Source: Plecoglossus altivelis (lineage: Eukaryota; Chordata; Actinopteri; Osmeriformes; Plecoglossidae). From it: a DNA stretch of 64,000 nt. Of this stretch, positions 48,723 to 57,395 are shown in pieces. The first letter of the stretch is position 1, and every line of letters starts with the position of its first letter. The notes under the pieces were generated by a model. The model saw nothing but the letters and a program-made list of their open reading frames with translations. It did not search any database and had not been told where the DNA came from. The position numbers and the translations under genes are program-made. The stretch is taken from NCBI GenBank assembly GCA_036571765.1, contig BROE01000015.1, positions 5,881,993 through 5,945,992 of the forward strand. Reading direction: 5' to 3'.

Positions 48723-51700
48723 CTTGTTAAGAACTGACAAATGCTAATGAGGGACAAACTGGAGCTCACCTGCTGTGTGGCTCCGTACAACCTAGAAAAC
48801 AAACAAAGTTATTAAAAGCCAACGGGTGCTGTCAGCATCAGATCAGCAACCATAATGGCTTTCAAAATCCATTTGGTTATTTCTGATCAAAGCTTATATT
48901 GGCTGTTTGTATTGTCACACACACACCACGCGCACACACACACACACACACACACCACGTGCACACACACACACACACACACTTATGAGATGCAGAAACA
49001 AAGACAAACAAACAGAAAAGAAACAAACACGGTTGTATGCACAGACACACACACACACACACAGTTTGACCGAAGTCTGGAAGCAATCTAAGAGGAGCTT
49101 TAGTGGGTTCTTTTGAGGTTCTCTTGATGTTGCGTTGGGGTTGTCTGTTGCCAGATTAGCTTGCCATCCGATGCTATTTTCAGACGCGGCAGGCAAGCCA
49201 ACGCAACACCAGGAACCATGGTAATGACAAGAGTTCCTCTGTCTTTTGGCTGGCAGTGGAGAGTGGTCCCTTGATCTGGTATGGGACAGGGAGGGAGGGG
49301 CGGCCCACCACGAAAATAGGATGGGGGAGCCACATGGAGCTGGTTTGGAGGTTTTCTAGAGGGGAGTCGCTCGAAGTGGAGCAGCTTAGTTCTAAACCTC
49401 AGCTGAGAGTTCAAATCAGCAGGAGCCAATGAAAACAGCCGAGGATTGCGTGCAGCTCTGTCGCGGCGAGCAATAATTCCAACTCGTTCGCCCCACACAA
49501 TTTGATCCATCACTACTGTGTCACGCTTTCTGGCATTTCTTTCTTGCACATCTCCTTCGTCCTGGATGCACGCAAGCAGTCATCGGAGCAGCTTGCTTTG
49601 GTTGTGACTGTGAGAGCCGAGACATGGATGGTCAGCTGTCTCTGCCTGCTTATCAAACATGCTATAACAAACATAGCCCCTTCATATGTCACAGGCTATT
49701 TTAGGGCACTGCTGTTTGTGTGCGTCCCGCTATGCTTTCAACGAGCCTTATTCCTAGATCACAGCAGTTCTTGAACTTGCCATCCCTATGACCTGGATTG
49801 AACAGTGTCCACTACGGATATACCTTGTGATGTATATATATATATATATCTGGATATGCCTGTACTCTTAGTGAGTGACACGGTACGGTTAAGGCCAACC
49901 CAGCAGCCAGGCAACATTCCCAGAAGGCCAAGTTCTCACACTGCCAATGAGGTGACAGGCAGCAGAAGAACACTCGCAGGTCAGGCCTTTGAGGCATTCT
50001 GATGCCTCTCAGCAAATCTAAAGATCTTCGCTTGGACAGACAGTCTGAACCTTCACACACTCAAATAAGAGACGGGGAAAAAGATTGCACTTATCAGCTT
50101 AACTTATTTTCTGTCTTTCTTTCTTCCTTTCTTTCTTGGAGGAGTAATGTATTATCTGATGCACTGCTACCTCTTGTCCCTCCAGACATGTTCCTAAAAT
50201 AATGTCCTTGGCCTTGATCAGAACACCCAGGATGCAGTGCGATGCCTATGGGGTCACAGTTATCCAAGTGTTTTCTGAAAGTAGAACAGAGGTGCAGGGA
50301 AAGTATTCTTGAAACTGATGGTGTGATTGAGCGAGAACACCAAAGCAAGGCTGTCATTTTCAAGTCTAATTCGGCATTCTTTTTTCCTTCTTCACCGCTT
50401 CACAAACTATACCCAACAGGCTGCAGGCTACGGATGACAATGACAATTAGGTACAAAACTTCGGTCTCCTCTCCAACAGGTACACATCTCTCCGCAGTAC
50501 ATTAGCACAGAGACACGTCCTTCCAGAACAGGAAAGAAATGGTATTGATTTTGTGTTTGCCGCTAGTCTAAGTGGAGAGGCACTTTCTTGTTCGGTCTGC
50601 GCTTTTTAGTTTTGCCTCTCTGTTTGATTGCTCCTCTCAGAGGTACTTTACCATCTCTCCATCCCTTGTCAATCCATCCAATTCCTATCACCCCCTTTAC
50701 TTCTTCGGCCTTTGACAAGAAAGAACATAGGAGGAGCGGAAGGGAGGAAATTGCAAGGTGGGACAAGGTGAGGTGAGAGACGGCAACACAGAGTCATGGT
50801 TAAACTTGAGGTCTGAGTTGAAATGCGGTTGCTGGTGTTGGCTGTGGAAGATCTCAATAGTTTGGGAGGCAAAGGGGGGAGGGAGGCGGTGCTAATGGTT
50901 TTGGAGGGATGGTGAAGGTGGGGTGGGGGCATCCTCCACTCCCATCCTCTCCACTCCAGCGGAGAGGGGACCAGATGGTGCTCTCATTAAAGAAATTACA
51001 GCAAAATGAGATTCTCTGCTTTAGGACAGACACAAGCTGGCGGGGAGGTGTGGTCATTATCGAGCTGCCTATCTCCAGGAGGGATGGGGCTGTCAAAAGT
51101 ACCATTTGAATTTGTGAACTGTACTTCAAACACGTCGCTTAACTGTCCAGGCTACTCCTCATAAAAAAGAACCTTGAACAACATTAATTAGGTTTGGAAA
51201 ATGTTAATGCCCAGATGAACTTGAATGCAACGCCGTCTCAGATGATTAGATGCAATCTAGAACTTTCTCAACTGCCCGTCTCCGGAGATGCGTTGGACAG
51301 ATGAGAAGATGGCTGAGCAGAGTGTCCGGGAGCTCAACAGCAATGTAGCGACCACGGGAGGATAGCGACAAGACGATCAAGGAGACGAGCAGAGGAAGAG
51401 ATGATTGGTTTTCACAACTCCATTTAAGGAGTCCAAGCTAATTGTGATTCGCTGTCAAGCTGTTCACGTTCCATGATAACTCATTGTTTCCCCTTCATCT
51501 GAAATTATTCTCACACCCTAAGTCTCCGTTGTGGAGTTGTCTTAGGAGTTGTGCTTCCTGGTGCACTTTCATCAGAAAGACGACAGCTTTACCTGTCTTC
51601 TCCACCATCGCCCCCACACCCCTGAGTGAGGAGCTGTCTGACGCAGGACTGGCAGGTCAAGAGGGGATGGGGACTGACTCTGTCAGCAGATTAGCAACCC

Positions 51701-52282
51701 CCCCCCCCCCCCCCCCCCCCCNNNNNNNNNNAAGTACCATTTGAATTTGTGAACTGTACTTCAAACACGTCGCTTAACTGTCCAGGCTACTCCTCATAAA
51801 AAAGAACCTTGAACAACATTAATTAGGTTTGGAAAATGTTAATGCCCAGATGAACTTGAATGCAACGCCGTCTCAGATGATTAGATGCAATCTAGAACTT
51901 TCTCAACTGCCCGTCTCCGGAGATGCGTTGGACAGATGAGAAGATGGCTGAGCAGAGTGTCCGGGAGCTCAACAGCAATGTAGCGACCACGGGAGGATAG
52001 CGACAAGACGATCAAGGAGACGAGCAGAGGAAGAGATGATTGGTTTTCACAACTCCATTTAAGGAGTCCAAGCTAATTGTGATTCGCTGTCAAGCTGTTC
52101 ACGTTCCATGATAACTCATTGTTTCCCCTTCATCTGAAATTATTCTCACACCCTAAGTCTCCGTTGTGGAGTTGTCTTAGGAGTTGTGCTTCCTGGTGCA
52201 CTTTCATCAGAAAGACGACAGCTTTACCTGTCTTCTCCACCATCGCCCCCTGAAGGAGAGGAGGTACGGGGGGGGGGGGGGA

Positions 52283-52314
<32 letters not shown>

Positions 52315-52547
52315 GGGGTGGGGGGGGGAAAGGGGCCCGTGGATGGGACTGGACTCTGTCAGCCAGCTAGTTAGCAACACCCCCCCCCCCCCCCATCCCA
52401 TCCTCCTCTGCTCTGTCTTTGGTCATTTTCCGGACCTCCTCCAACCCACCAAGGCCTCACCAGCTGAGCCAGGCAAACACCCACACCATCTCTTTCTCTG
52501 ACTCTCAACACACACACACACACACAAACAGACTTTCATTACATCCT

Positions 52548-52599
<52 letters not shown>

Positions 52600-54409
52600 C
52601 CATTCTCCCTCACACACACTCACACAGGTTACATACAAACACCCACTCACAATTCAAAAAACGCCCACTCCCAAACATAAACCCACACTTCATATCACTG
52701 CACATCCGCAGGAGTTGAAGTTAGACGTGTTGCACAGCTCATCTTTAAAGCCTCGTTCTGTGGCTGGTTTAGCTGACTCCGCAGATCTGATCCAGCCAGT
52801 CTCCTAGATGTCCAAGTAATGTAAGGCCAGCGACTGGCCGGCCAGTGACCAGCAGGGTTAGCACCTGCTCAAACACATCTGTTACCAGACCTCCGCACAA
52901 TAACACACGAGAAATTAGAACCTCCACTGTGTTGAATGTGTCAGCTCCGCAGAGACTGTCAACTCTTTTAACAGCAGCGCTACAGTAGATAATAGCACTG
53001 AGGCGTTTCAGCACTTAGACAGCTATGGGGAGTCTAGGGGGGTCTTGAAGACATGAAAAGAGGCTTCGGTCTACTTCCGGCAAATCGGCAAAACCATGGC
53101 GCAATATTTTCAAGCGAGTAACAATGGGAGGAGTAGCTGACATGTTTGTTGTTACGTATCAGAGAGAAATTGGGAGAGAGAAAGAGAGAGAGAAAGAGGG
53201 AGAAATCGAGTGACAAAGATGATATAACACCATTCTCGGATGCCTTTAGGCCACAAGAAAAAATTACATGATCAAAAATGGCAATCAGGATGGCTACTCA
53301 AATTTCTCTACATCATTCGTTTTTGTAAAATCGATGTTGAATCGATAATGAAATTTAAGTATATCTATTACAAAACTAATACTAGTTTTCTTTTATACGC
53401 GTAAATTGAACGCCAAGTATCGGCAGTTCTTTTCTCCACAACTCGACCGAACTGTCAGCATATTTACGATGGTTTACAATACTAATCTCTGAAGTCTAGT
53501 TTTTCGATCATCATTCAGTGTGGAATATGCTCTGCTGCCAGTCGTAGTCTATATTCACCGAGCCCTAATTCCGTTTCTTTCAGTCTGTTGTCCCCTCTAG
53601 CTACGCTGAAAGCAAATGTCTTGAAAAACTTACGAGTACCTCCCAAACAAACACAAATGTTTTAAACATGTGCAAGGGTGACTATTGTTTAATTTATATG
53701 CAATTAATTCGAGCTTCGGGTGCGTAGTCCACCACTCCAATCATGAGCCATATAGTCAACCGACTTCAATCAGTCTGTAACTACATTCCCATCGAGTCAG
53801 ATAAATATAGCGTCAATCCACAATAATATTTGTGTAACATTTTCCGATGTAAACTCCTAATTAGTCCGTATTGTGTAGGCATTCATCATCGATTCGATAC
53901 GCCCAACCTGCGTATACCATCCCTGTTCCCACTAACTACTTTTATAGGCTTTTATTTCGGCTCCCGCTCACCTTAAAATACCGGCACAGAGAATGCCCTT
54001 TACAACATGCTGTGCCCAAATTACCTGTGTAGTAATTTGCAGTAATTTCTCCTAGTGTGCAATCAGCTAAATCTATTATTTCCCCGAGTTAGCACAAACT
54101 CAATGCTCTCTTGGCGAGGTAATATTCGCCGTTGCCTGTCTTGCAGGTGATTAATTAGAGCCATATGTATTTTGAGATCCAAAATAATGCATTAAAAGTT
54201 AAGCTCCCACTTGGATATCCAATTCATTTGAGCCCTTTTCATCATGATACCCACATGTTCCGTCAGAGCGTGATAAAACATTCAGTGTGAAAAGTACGAG
54301 AAGGTACACTTACCACCCCCATATCCATTTGTTCGGCTGTTAGCGAAGGTGCTGCACGAGCCTGCGATAAAAACCAAAACATAGGGAAAAGAAGCATCTC
54401 TGGAGACAT
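13901..54409 (-). CDS. mmp17: MMP17 (MT4-MMP), GPI-anchored matrix metalloproteinase, ten coding exons
   Basis: This is a zinc endopeptidase held on the outer cell surface by a GPI anchor. The exons are 54314-54409, 32227-32359, 31858-31993, 25076-25362, 20299-20475, 19282-19384, 18088-18170, 16543-16695, 15573-15830 and 13901-14226. They total 1752 nt, giving 583 residues plus TGA; human MMP17 is about 600. In order: a short hydrophobic leader (1-20), a prodomain with cysteine switch PRCSLPD (Cys89), furin-type RRRR (103-106), the catalytic domain with HEFGHAIGLAH (230-240, Glu231 catalytic) and Met-turn Met248, a proline-rich hinge (277-315), four hemopexin blades closed by Cys320-Cys511, a stem with EVCSC (544-548), and a hydrophobic GPI-signal tail (562-583). 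It resembles MMP17 more than MMP25 across the hinge and hemopexin. The fish a/b paralogue is undetermined. Confidence 0.95.
14598..14632. repeat. (GA)n microsatellite
   Basis: Clean GA dinucleotide run in mmp17 intron 9, followed by GTGTGTGTAT. Confidence 0.85.
15573..15830 (-). CDS. mmp17: mmp17 coding exon 9 (hemopexin blades 2-4)
   Basis: A 258-nt exon for residues 390-476, LKYWVFKDNNVEEGYPRPI, FVWLHNDKTYFFKDSRYWRY and PPNLDDAMRWSDG. Acceptor CCGCAG, donor GTGAGA. Confidence 0.96.
16248..16492. repeat. (TC)n microsatellite with TCGCTCGA interruptions
   Basis: About 245 bp of TC-rich simple sequence in mmp17 intron 8, ending about 50 bp before exon 8 on the plus strand. Confidence 0.9.
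16543..16695 (-). CDS. mmp17: mmp17 coding exon 8 (hemopexin blades 1-2)
   Basis: A 153-nt exon for residues 339-390, KYFWRLTREKHLVSL and HRFWRGLPANLDSVDAVYER. The donor is formed by a (GT)n run that begins exactly at the exon end. Acceptor CCTCAG. Confidence 0.95.
17434..17630. other. Assembly gap (197 N)
   Basis: Run of N in mmp17 intron 7. The flanks at 17284-17433 and 17631-17790 are imperfect copies of each other, so the gap probably does not mark missing unique sequence. Confidence 0.95.
18088..18170 (-). CDS. mmp17: mmp17 coding exon 7 (hemopexin blade 1 start)
   Basis: An 83-nt exon for residues 311-339, PGRDAPDRCSSHFDAVAQ and GEAFLFKG. Cys320 is the N-terminal half of the disulfide that closes the propeller. 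Acceptor TCGCAG, donor GTACCG. Confidence 0.95.
19080..19275. repeat. GT-rich low-complexity tract abutting mmp17 exon 6
   Basis: GTGTGTGTATCTGTG and GTGTGGGTG motifs with irregular spacing, reaching within about 6 bp of the exon 6 donor at 19280. Confidence 0.75.
19282..19384 (-). CDS. mmp17: mmp17 coding exon 6 (hinge)
   Basis: A 103-nt exon for residues 277-311, VRDSVSHTARPGDPSQTA and LLDLPENRSTV. It is the proline-rich hinge between catalytic and hemopexin domains, with a potential N-glycosylation site at Asn307. Divergent as expected, but the frame closes on both sides and it matches the MMP17 hinge pattern. Acceptor CCCCAG, donor GTAAGC. Confidence 0.9.
20299..20475 (-). CDS. mmp17: mmp17 coding exon 5 (active site)
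   Basis: A 177-nt exon for residues 218-277. It holds the catalytic zinc motif HEFGHAIGLAH and the Met-turn SIMRPYYQG. It ends PYEDKVRVWQLYG. Acceptor GCACAG, donor GTAGGT. Confidence 0.97.
21141..21205 (+). mobile_element. Possible decayed tRNA-derived SINE head
   Basis: TGGCGCAGAGG at 21141-21151 fits the RNA polymerase III A-box consensus. AGTTCCAATCT at 21195-21205 fits a B-box with one mismatch. The spacing of about 54 bp is slightly wider than in a standard tRNA. No clear tail or target duplication is seen. The element family is unknown and a chance match is possible. Confidence 0.3.
22110..22545. repeat. 22-bp minisatellite in mmp17 intron 4
   Basis: About 19 tandem copies of a unit near TGTGCAGCCTGTTTGCAGC followed by TAG, alternating with a TTCC variant. 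The CTAG positions recur every 22 bp. The left end is more diverged, and the right end stops at GTGCAGCCTGTTTTGACC. Confidence 0.92.
22800..23060. promoter_or_regulatory. Candidate intronic regulatory element with PBX-MEIS site
   Basis: Unique, repeat-free block between simple-sequence tracts. It contains CTGTCAATCA at 22989-22998, the reverse complement of the PBX-MEIS/PREP consensus TGATTGACAG, and several homeodomain-like TTAAT motifs. Function is inferred only from motif content. Confidence 0.3.
25076..25362 (-). CDS. mmp17: mmp17 coding exon 4 (catalytic domain, first half)
   Basis: A 287-nt exon for residues 122-217, from VRTFPKESALLG to DDDEAWTFRSP. It contains ADHNDGYPFDGPGGTVAHAF, which supplies structural zinc and calcium ligands of the metzincin fold. 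Acceptor CGCCCAG, donor GTTAGA. Confidence 0.96.
26640..26845. repeat. CA-rich minisatellite (ACACACACAGACGCAAC type)
   Basis: About a dozen units of ACACACAGACGCAAC with variable CA length. The reading frames through it translate only into VCVC-type simple peptides. Confidence 0.9.
28062..28365. repeat. GT-rich minisatellite (GTGTGGGTGTGAGTGT)
   Basis: About 300 bp of GTGGGTGTGAGTGT units with occasional TTGATGTGGGTGTG. Confidence 0.9.
28765..29065. repeat. 48-bp CT-rich minisatellite
   Basis: About six copies of a 48-bp unit containing ACCCCTCTGCTATCTTCCTC and CTCCGCGCCTCC. The period is a multiple of three, so false long frames run through it on both strands. Confidence 0.92.
30885..31078. 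repeat. (CT)n microsatellite
   Basis: TCTCTGTCTGTCTC-type repeat of about 195 bp. Confidence 0.9.
31560..31857. repeat. Compound minisatellite abutting the mmp17 exon 3 donor
   Basis: Tandem GTGTGCAGGTGTAGTGGGGTA units alternate with GTGTGTGGTAATA. The last unit runs into the splice donor of exon 3 (GT at 31856-31857). Confidence 0.92.
31858..31993 (-). CDS. mmp17: mmp17 coding exon 3 (cysteine switch and furin site)
   Basis: A 136-nt exon for residues 77-122, DPATLGLMKTPRCSLPD then AGRRRRGL and KWNKRHLSWR. Cys89 is the zinc-ligating switch that keeps the enzyme latent. RRRR is the proprotein convertase cleavage motif. Acceptor GTTCAG, donor GTACTA, which sits at the edge of a minisatellite. 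Confidence 0.95.
32151..32205. repeat. (CA)n microsatellite
   Basis: ACACACAC run with ACATAC interruptions, just upstream (in plus coordinates) of mmp17 exon 2. Confidence 0.88.
32227..32359 (-). CDS. mmp17: mmp17 coding exon 2 (prodomain)
   Basis: A 133-nt exon for residues 33-76 (DWLSRFGYLPPPDPVTGQLQ to GGLEETGVL). It encodes the peptidoglycan-binding-like helices of the MMP propeptide. Acceptor TTTCAG, donor GTGAGT. Phase 0 start, phase 1 end. Confidence 0.95.
35023..35280. repeat. CA-rich minisatellite (ACACCAGACACACACATAC)
   Basis: Several units of ACACACCAGACACACACATAC in mmp17 intron 1. Frames through it encode only CVCV-type repeats. Confidence 0.9.
36243..36640. repeat. Degenerate CTCCAGCC repeat
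   Basis: About 400 bp dominated by CCTCCAGCC/CCAGCCTC words with no strict period, strongly C-rich on plus and G-rich on the transcribed strand. Confidence 0.75.
37525..37742. repeat. (GT)n/TCTGTGTG repeat
   Basis: GTGTGTGTCTGTGTGTGT and GTGTGTGTCTATGTG units over about 215 bp. Confidence 0.9.
37917..38185. repeat. Tetranucleotide CAGT/CAGC repeat
   Basis: CAGTCAGCCAGCCAGTCAGC-type repeat of about 270 bp, ending in a pure CAGT run near 38160-38182. Confidence 0.92.
38709..38945. repeat. CA-rich repeat with an internal 84-bp duplication
   Basis: The segment starting at 38811 (CAGATGCTGATACACGGACA) recurs at 38895, giving an exact internal duplication with an 84-bp period within a CACAGAGACA background. 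Confidence 0.88.
39518..39556. repeat. (TG)n microsatellite
   Basis: Pure TG run of about 38 bp. Confidence 0.92.
41757..41912. repeat. (GA)n/GACAGA repeat
   Basis: GAGACAGAGAGAGACAGAG simple sequence in mmp17 intron 1. Confidence 0.88.
43260..43420. repeat. (GA)n repeat
   Basis: GAGAGAGAGATACAGA simple sequence in mmp17 intron 1. Confidence 0.88.
44448..44640. repeat. (GA)n repeat
   Basis: GAGAGAGGGAGA and GAGAGACAGAG simple sequence in mmp17 intron 1. Confidence 0.88.
44693..45000. mobile_element. Possible degraded non-autonomous DNA transposon
   Basis: An AT-rich block begins GGTAACACTTGAGATCC and is full of TTAATAA, AATAAGCTTAT and ATTATTACTAATTA words. It resembles AT-rich teleost repeat elements that start with GGTAACACTT. 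No matching inverted end or target duplication was found by eye. Confidence 0.3.
47485..47735. repeat. Purine-rich minisatellite (three spaced copies of GTGCTGTGAAGACAGAAAGG)
   Basis: GTTGTGCTGTGAAGACAGAAAGGAGAAG (with GTGGTGC in the third copy) recurs near 47518, 47589 and 47665, joined by GGAGGAGGAGGGGG spacers of variable length. Confidence 0.88.
48916..49065. repeat. (CA)n microsatellites
   Basis: Three CA runs, two of them separated by CCACGTGCA, in mmp17 intron 1. Confidence 0.85.
51097..51615. repeat. Left copy of an identical 519-bp duplication
   Basis: This segment recurs at 51732-52250 with a constant offset of 635 bp and no difference that I could find. Only a short tail, a poly-C run and ten N separate the copies. 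It is most likely an assembly artefact. Confidence 0.93.
51722..51731. other. Assembly gap (10 N)
   Basis: Ten N directly after a poly-C run of about 22 nt and directly before the second copy of the duplicated segment. Confidence 0.97.
51732..52250. repeat. Right copy of an identical 519-bp duplication
   Basis: Same sequence as 51097-51615. After it, the text again leads through ACTCTGTCAGC and TTAGCAAC to a poly-C run, as it does after the left copy. Confidence 0.93.
52269..52328. repeat. Homopolymer block G12-A28-G-rich
   Basis: Adjacent long G, A and G homopolymers. This composition is unlike its surroundings and sits at the repaired end of the duplicated contig, so the bases may be unreliable. 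Confidence 0.85.
52508..52622. repeat. (CA)n microsatellite
   Basis: Two CA runs; the longer spans about 52552-52597. Confidence 0.92.
53980..54260. promoter_or_regulatory. Candidate regulatory block at the 5' end of mmp17 intron 1
   Basis: Unique AT-rich sequence just downstream of exon 1 in the gene's direction. It contains GGTGATTAATTAGAGCC and AATAATGCATTAAAAG. No repeat structure. The assignment is by motif content and position only. Confidence 0.25.
54314..54409 (-). CDS. mmp17: mmp17 coding exon 1 (signal peptide)
   Basis: A 96-nt segment for residues 1-32: MSPEMLLFPMFWFL forms a hydrophobic core, and SQARAAPSL a plausible cleavage region. It ends EQMDMGV, followed by donor GTAAGTG in phase 0. 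Joined to exon 2 this gives MDMGVDWLSRFGY, matching the MMP17 family pattern. The frame stays open for 71 codons upstream with three further in-frame ATGs. I chose this start because the hydrophobic segment must be N-terminal to act as a signal peptide. A CAG inside the exon could also be an acceptor (see findings). Confidence 0.7.
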
Positions 54410-56659
54410 AATCCAAACGCGGAGCGCGGATTTCCAGCTCCGAAAAATCTGAGGAATAATGCCCCGCCACTCACTGCTCCTGCAGCGCTCACAAACCGGC
54501 CCTGGCAGCCGCATCCACCGAATAAACGACTTCGGTCCAGACAAGGCTACTCGCATAAGCAGTTGAATTTCCTTAGCACAATGAAGGTGTACCTTAACGA
54601 GACGCTCAAACACATGAAACACATATCAGATAAAGCCGAAGCCGAATACATTTCCAGTGTTGATCAGTTCTCAAATGGCATACACTGCCGTATCCTGCAC
54701 CTTCCGACTCATATGTTTAGGCTCAAACTGTGCACACAAAGGGATCGGATCAATGCAGGCACTGAAAACCACAAGGATATCCATGGAGCTGAGAAATCCC
54801 ACGTTTCACCGTTGTGTCTGCAACGCTGGCAAACGAAGGTGGCAGATCGTGCGCTCTGCGCTGTTCACCGGAGACCGACTGACGCACGGAAAGAGTGGAG
54901 AGGAACTTACCCCGTTCCAGACAGGGAGGAGGGAGGCGCATTAGCCAGTCAGTCCAGTCAAAATGATCACTGTAGGCAATACAATTCGTGACGTGATCTG
55001 AGGTTTCACGCCAGATTTGGTAATATCTTTTTTTAAAGCAATGGTCATTGCTCATTGCTTGATATTCTACGGAAATACGCAACAATCTAACACAAAATCA
55101 TTATAATTGCCCATAAGTTTGTGTGTATGTGTTAAGTATGCAACTTCGATTAGGTTTGATCTGAGTGTGGTCTGGTGGGGAGCGTCGTGTATTTTTCAAA
55201 GAATACAGAAAACAAAAAGAGCAAGTTTGATTTACATGCACACAATGCGATGCGAGCTTCCGACTGAGGTGAACTTGAACCCTGTCACGAACGTGTTTTG
55301 AGACGAGGCACACAGTCTCACCGGCTGCAAATCATACCACTCAGACTGGGCGAGTACTTCAAATTCAACCGTGAACTTTGAGATACCCACTGGAGATACT
55401 TGTAAACTTTAAATATGTAGTAAGATTTTCTATCATGTCGTTCTAAAGTACCACTATTAATGCTGGTAGGCTGCGACCTTGGCAATTTCATGAATCGTAA
55501 ATTGTTCAATCATTTAAAACGTCAAGGAATCATTTCGAATGCTCACTAATCTCAAGGTAAGATTTATTAGTTTGTCTCAAGGTAAACCTTAGCTTCACGA
55601 AAGGTGAAATTTGAGTGACTTTGAATAATCTTTCTTCTGGAACCCTAGGCTACTATACCAACAGATTTACACAGAAATTTACCAAGTGATACTTTTTCGG
55701 CATTATTCGCCTATCTTTAAGAATATGTAGGAGATAAAGAGGCAGTGCACTACAGACTATATTAAAGACATGAGAAGCGGCTTTGGTCTACTTCTTGGCT
55801 ACATTATTGAAGTCAAACAGGAGTCAAGCGACTTCTCTGGGAAAAGGCTTTGCCGCAGACCTGAGCAGTTTTCTATCTCTCTGTAGTATATATTAGTATT
55901 GCGTTTAGCTAATAGGGGCTTCAATAGTGGAGAGTCCACTGAATCTATCCAGAGGGTTCTATTTTAGACAGCGTTCTTTTGAACCAAACACAAACAGAGA
56001 AATCGTGTTTTTTTTACAGTAGAGTATTTAGTGAACCAGTGTTAGATGTTATGTCATTTGTTTGGTCGGTAAAGACCAAGATGGTCGGAATGTACAAGTG
56101 AGTGTTCCAGGAGTCACTGACACCCAATTAAATATACATATATTGCCAGCAGCAAACTCCTTGGACTAAAAAAGGACTGTATGCCTCTAAAATACTGAGA
56201 TCTTTTACTTTCCACCCCTCATTACGCTGGCTTTTCAAACGACATCACAGAAAACCACAAACTAATTTACAAAACAGCAGAGATCATCACAATTACTCCA
56301 AATCAGAATGTTCACTGCAGAACATAGACAGTGCGAACTTCCCCATTCTTCCAATACATGAATCATCACACTTTGTTGTGAAGGTTGTTATGATAAATTC
56401 ACTACAGTCTTTACGTTGTCAAAGGGGATTGGAAACAGATGAATTATGTGTTACAATTCCACTATTTTATGTTGTTGCTTATTGCTGGATTCTCAATCTT
56501 GTTACAGAATGAATGCATTTTAACCCAGAATTACTGGTGATTACAGACTGGTGATTATGCAAGATCATGGTTGGCGTCCCCTCCCATCCCAAAGAGATAT
56601 ATATATAAAATGCATTTCACACAGACAAAACACAAAAAAACGCCCCCCTCCTGTCCGGC

Positions 56660-56870
56660 GCTCCTATGCACTGCATACACTGTGACACTGCTACACTGTA
56701 TACACTGCTACACTGCATACACTGCGACACTGCTACACTGTATACACTGTATACACTGTGACACTGCTACACTGCATACACTGTAACACTGCATACACTG
56801 CTACATTCCATACACTACTACATTGCATACACTGCTACACTGCATACACTGCACAGACTGTTAGACTGCA
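56660..56870. repeat. TACACTGCATACACTG minisatellite
   Basis: Units of 7-9 bp (ATACACTG, CTACACTG, CGACACTG) in tandem over about 200 bp. Confidence 0.92.
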
Positions 56871-57360
56871 TTTGTGGTTAACCACTTAGACACTATCAGA
56901 TTATTTTACACTACAAGACCAGTGATGCTCCTGTAGAATTCTCAGCAGGATCCATAGCAACAACCACTGACTCACAGGAAGTACTCTACGTAGAAAGGAA
57001 GCACTCTCTCAACCGCCTTACGTCATTGCCCTGGTCAAGGCTGAAACTACAAGCCTATTTAACCACCAACTTTTCCTACGTCTCAGAGATGGTATATTCA
57101 CCGAGTGAAGCCTTTTTCACCTGTTTGTTGGGTTTTAGTGGTGTTGGGGTTTGTTTCTTTCGATTGGGGAGTCTGAGTCTGTAATTGTGTTTGTCATGCT
57201 GTGCACCTCAACCTGCTCCACACAGCTCTGGTACGCCCTGCTCTGCTCTAATGGGCATTCCCTTTGGACAGGTTAAGAGTACAGTATTTGGAAACTCACA
57301 AACAAATACACATGAAATGTCAACTGGGTATTAATTAATCTCTTTGGTTTTCGTATCCAG

Positions 57361-57362
<2 letters not shown>

Positions 57363-57392
<30 letters not shown>

Positions 57393-57395
57393 CAT
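57363..57395. repeat. (GT)n microsatellite
   Basis: Clean GT run of about 30 bp. Confidence 0.9.

Larger units (their letters stand above)
32360..54313. other. mmp17 intron 1 (about 22 kb)
   Basis: No nested gene is supported. Unique AT-rich stretches occur around 33000-33350, 36670-36910, 40200-41130, 44690-45110, 46300-46720, 47050-47470 and 53200-54260. The rest is largely simple repeats, C- or G-rich runs and the misassembled 51.1-52.4 kb segment. Confidence 0.65.
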
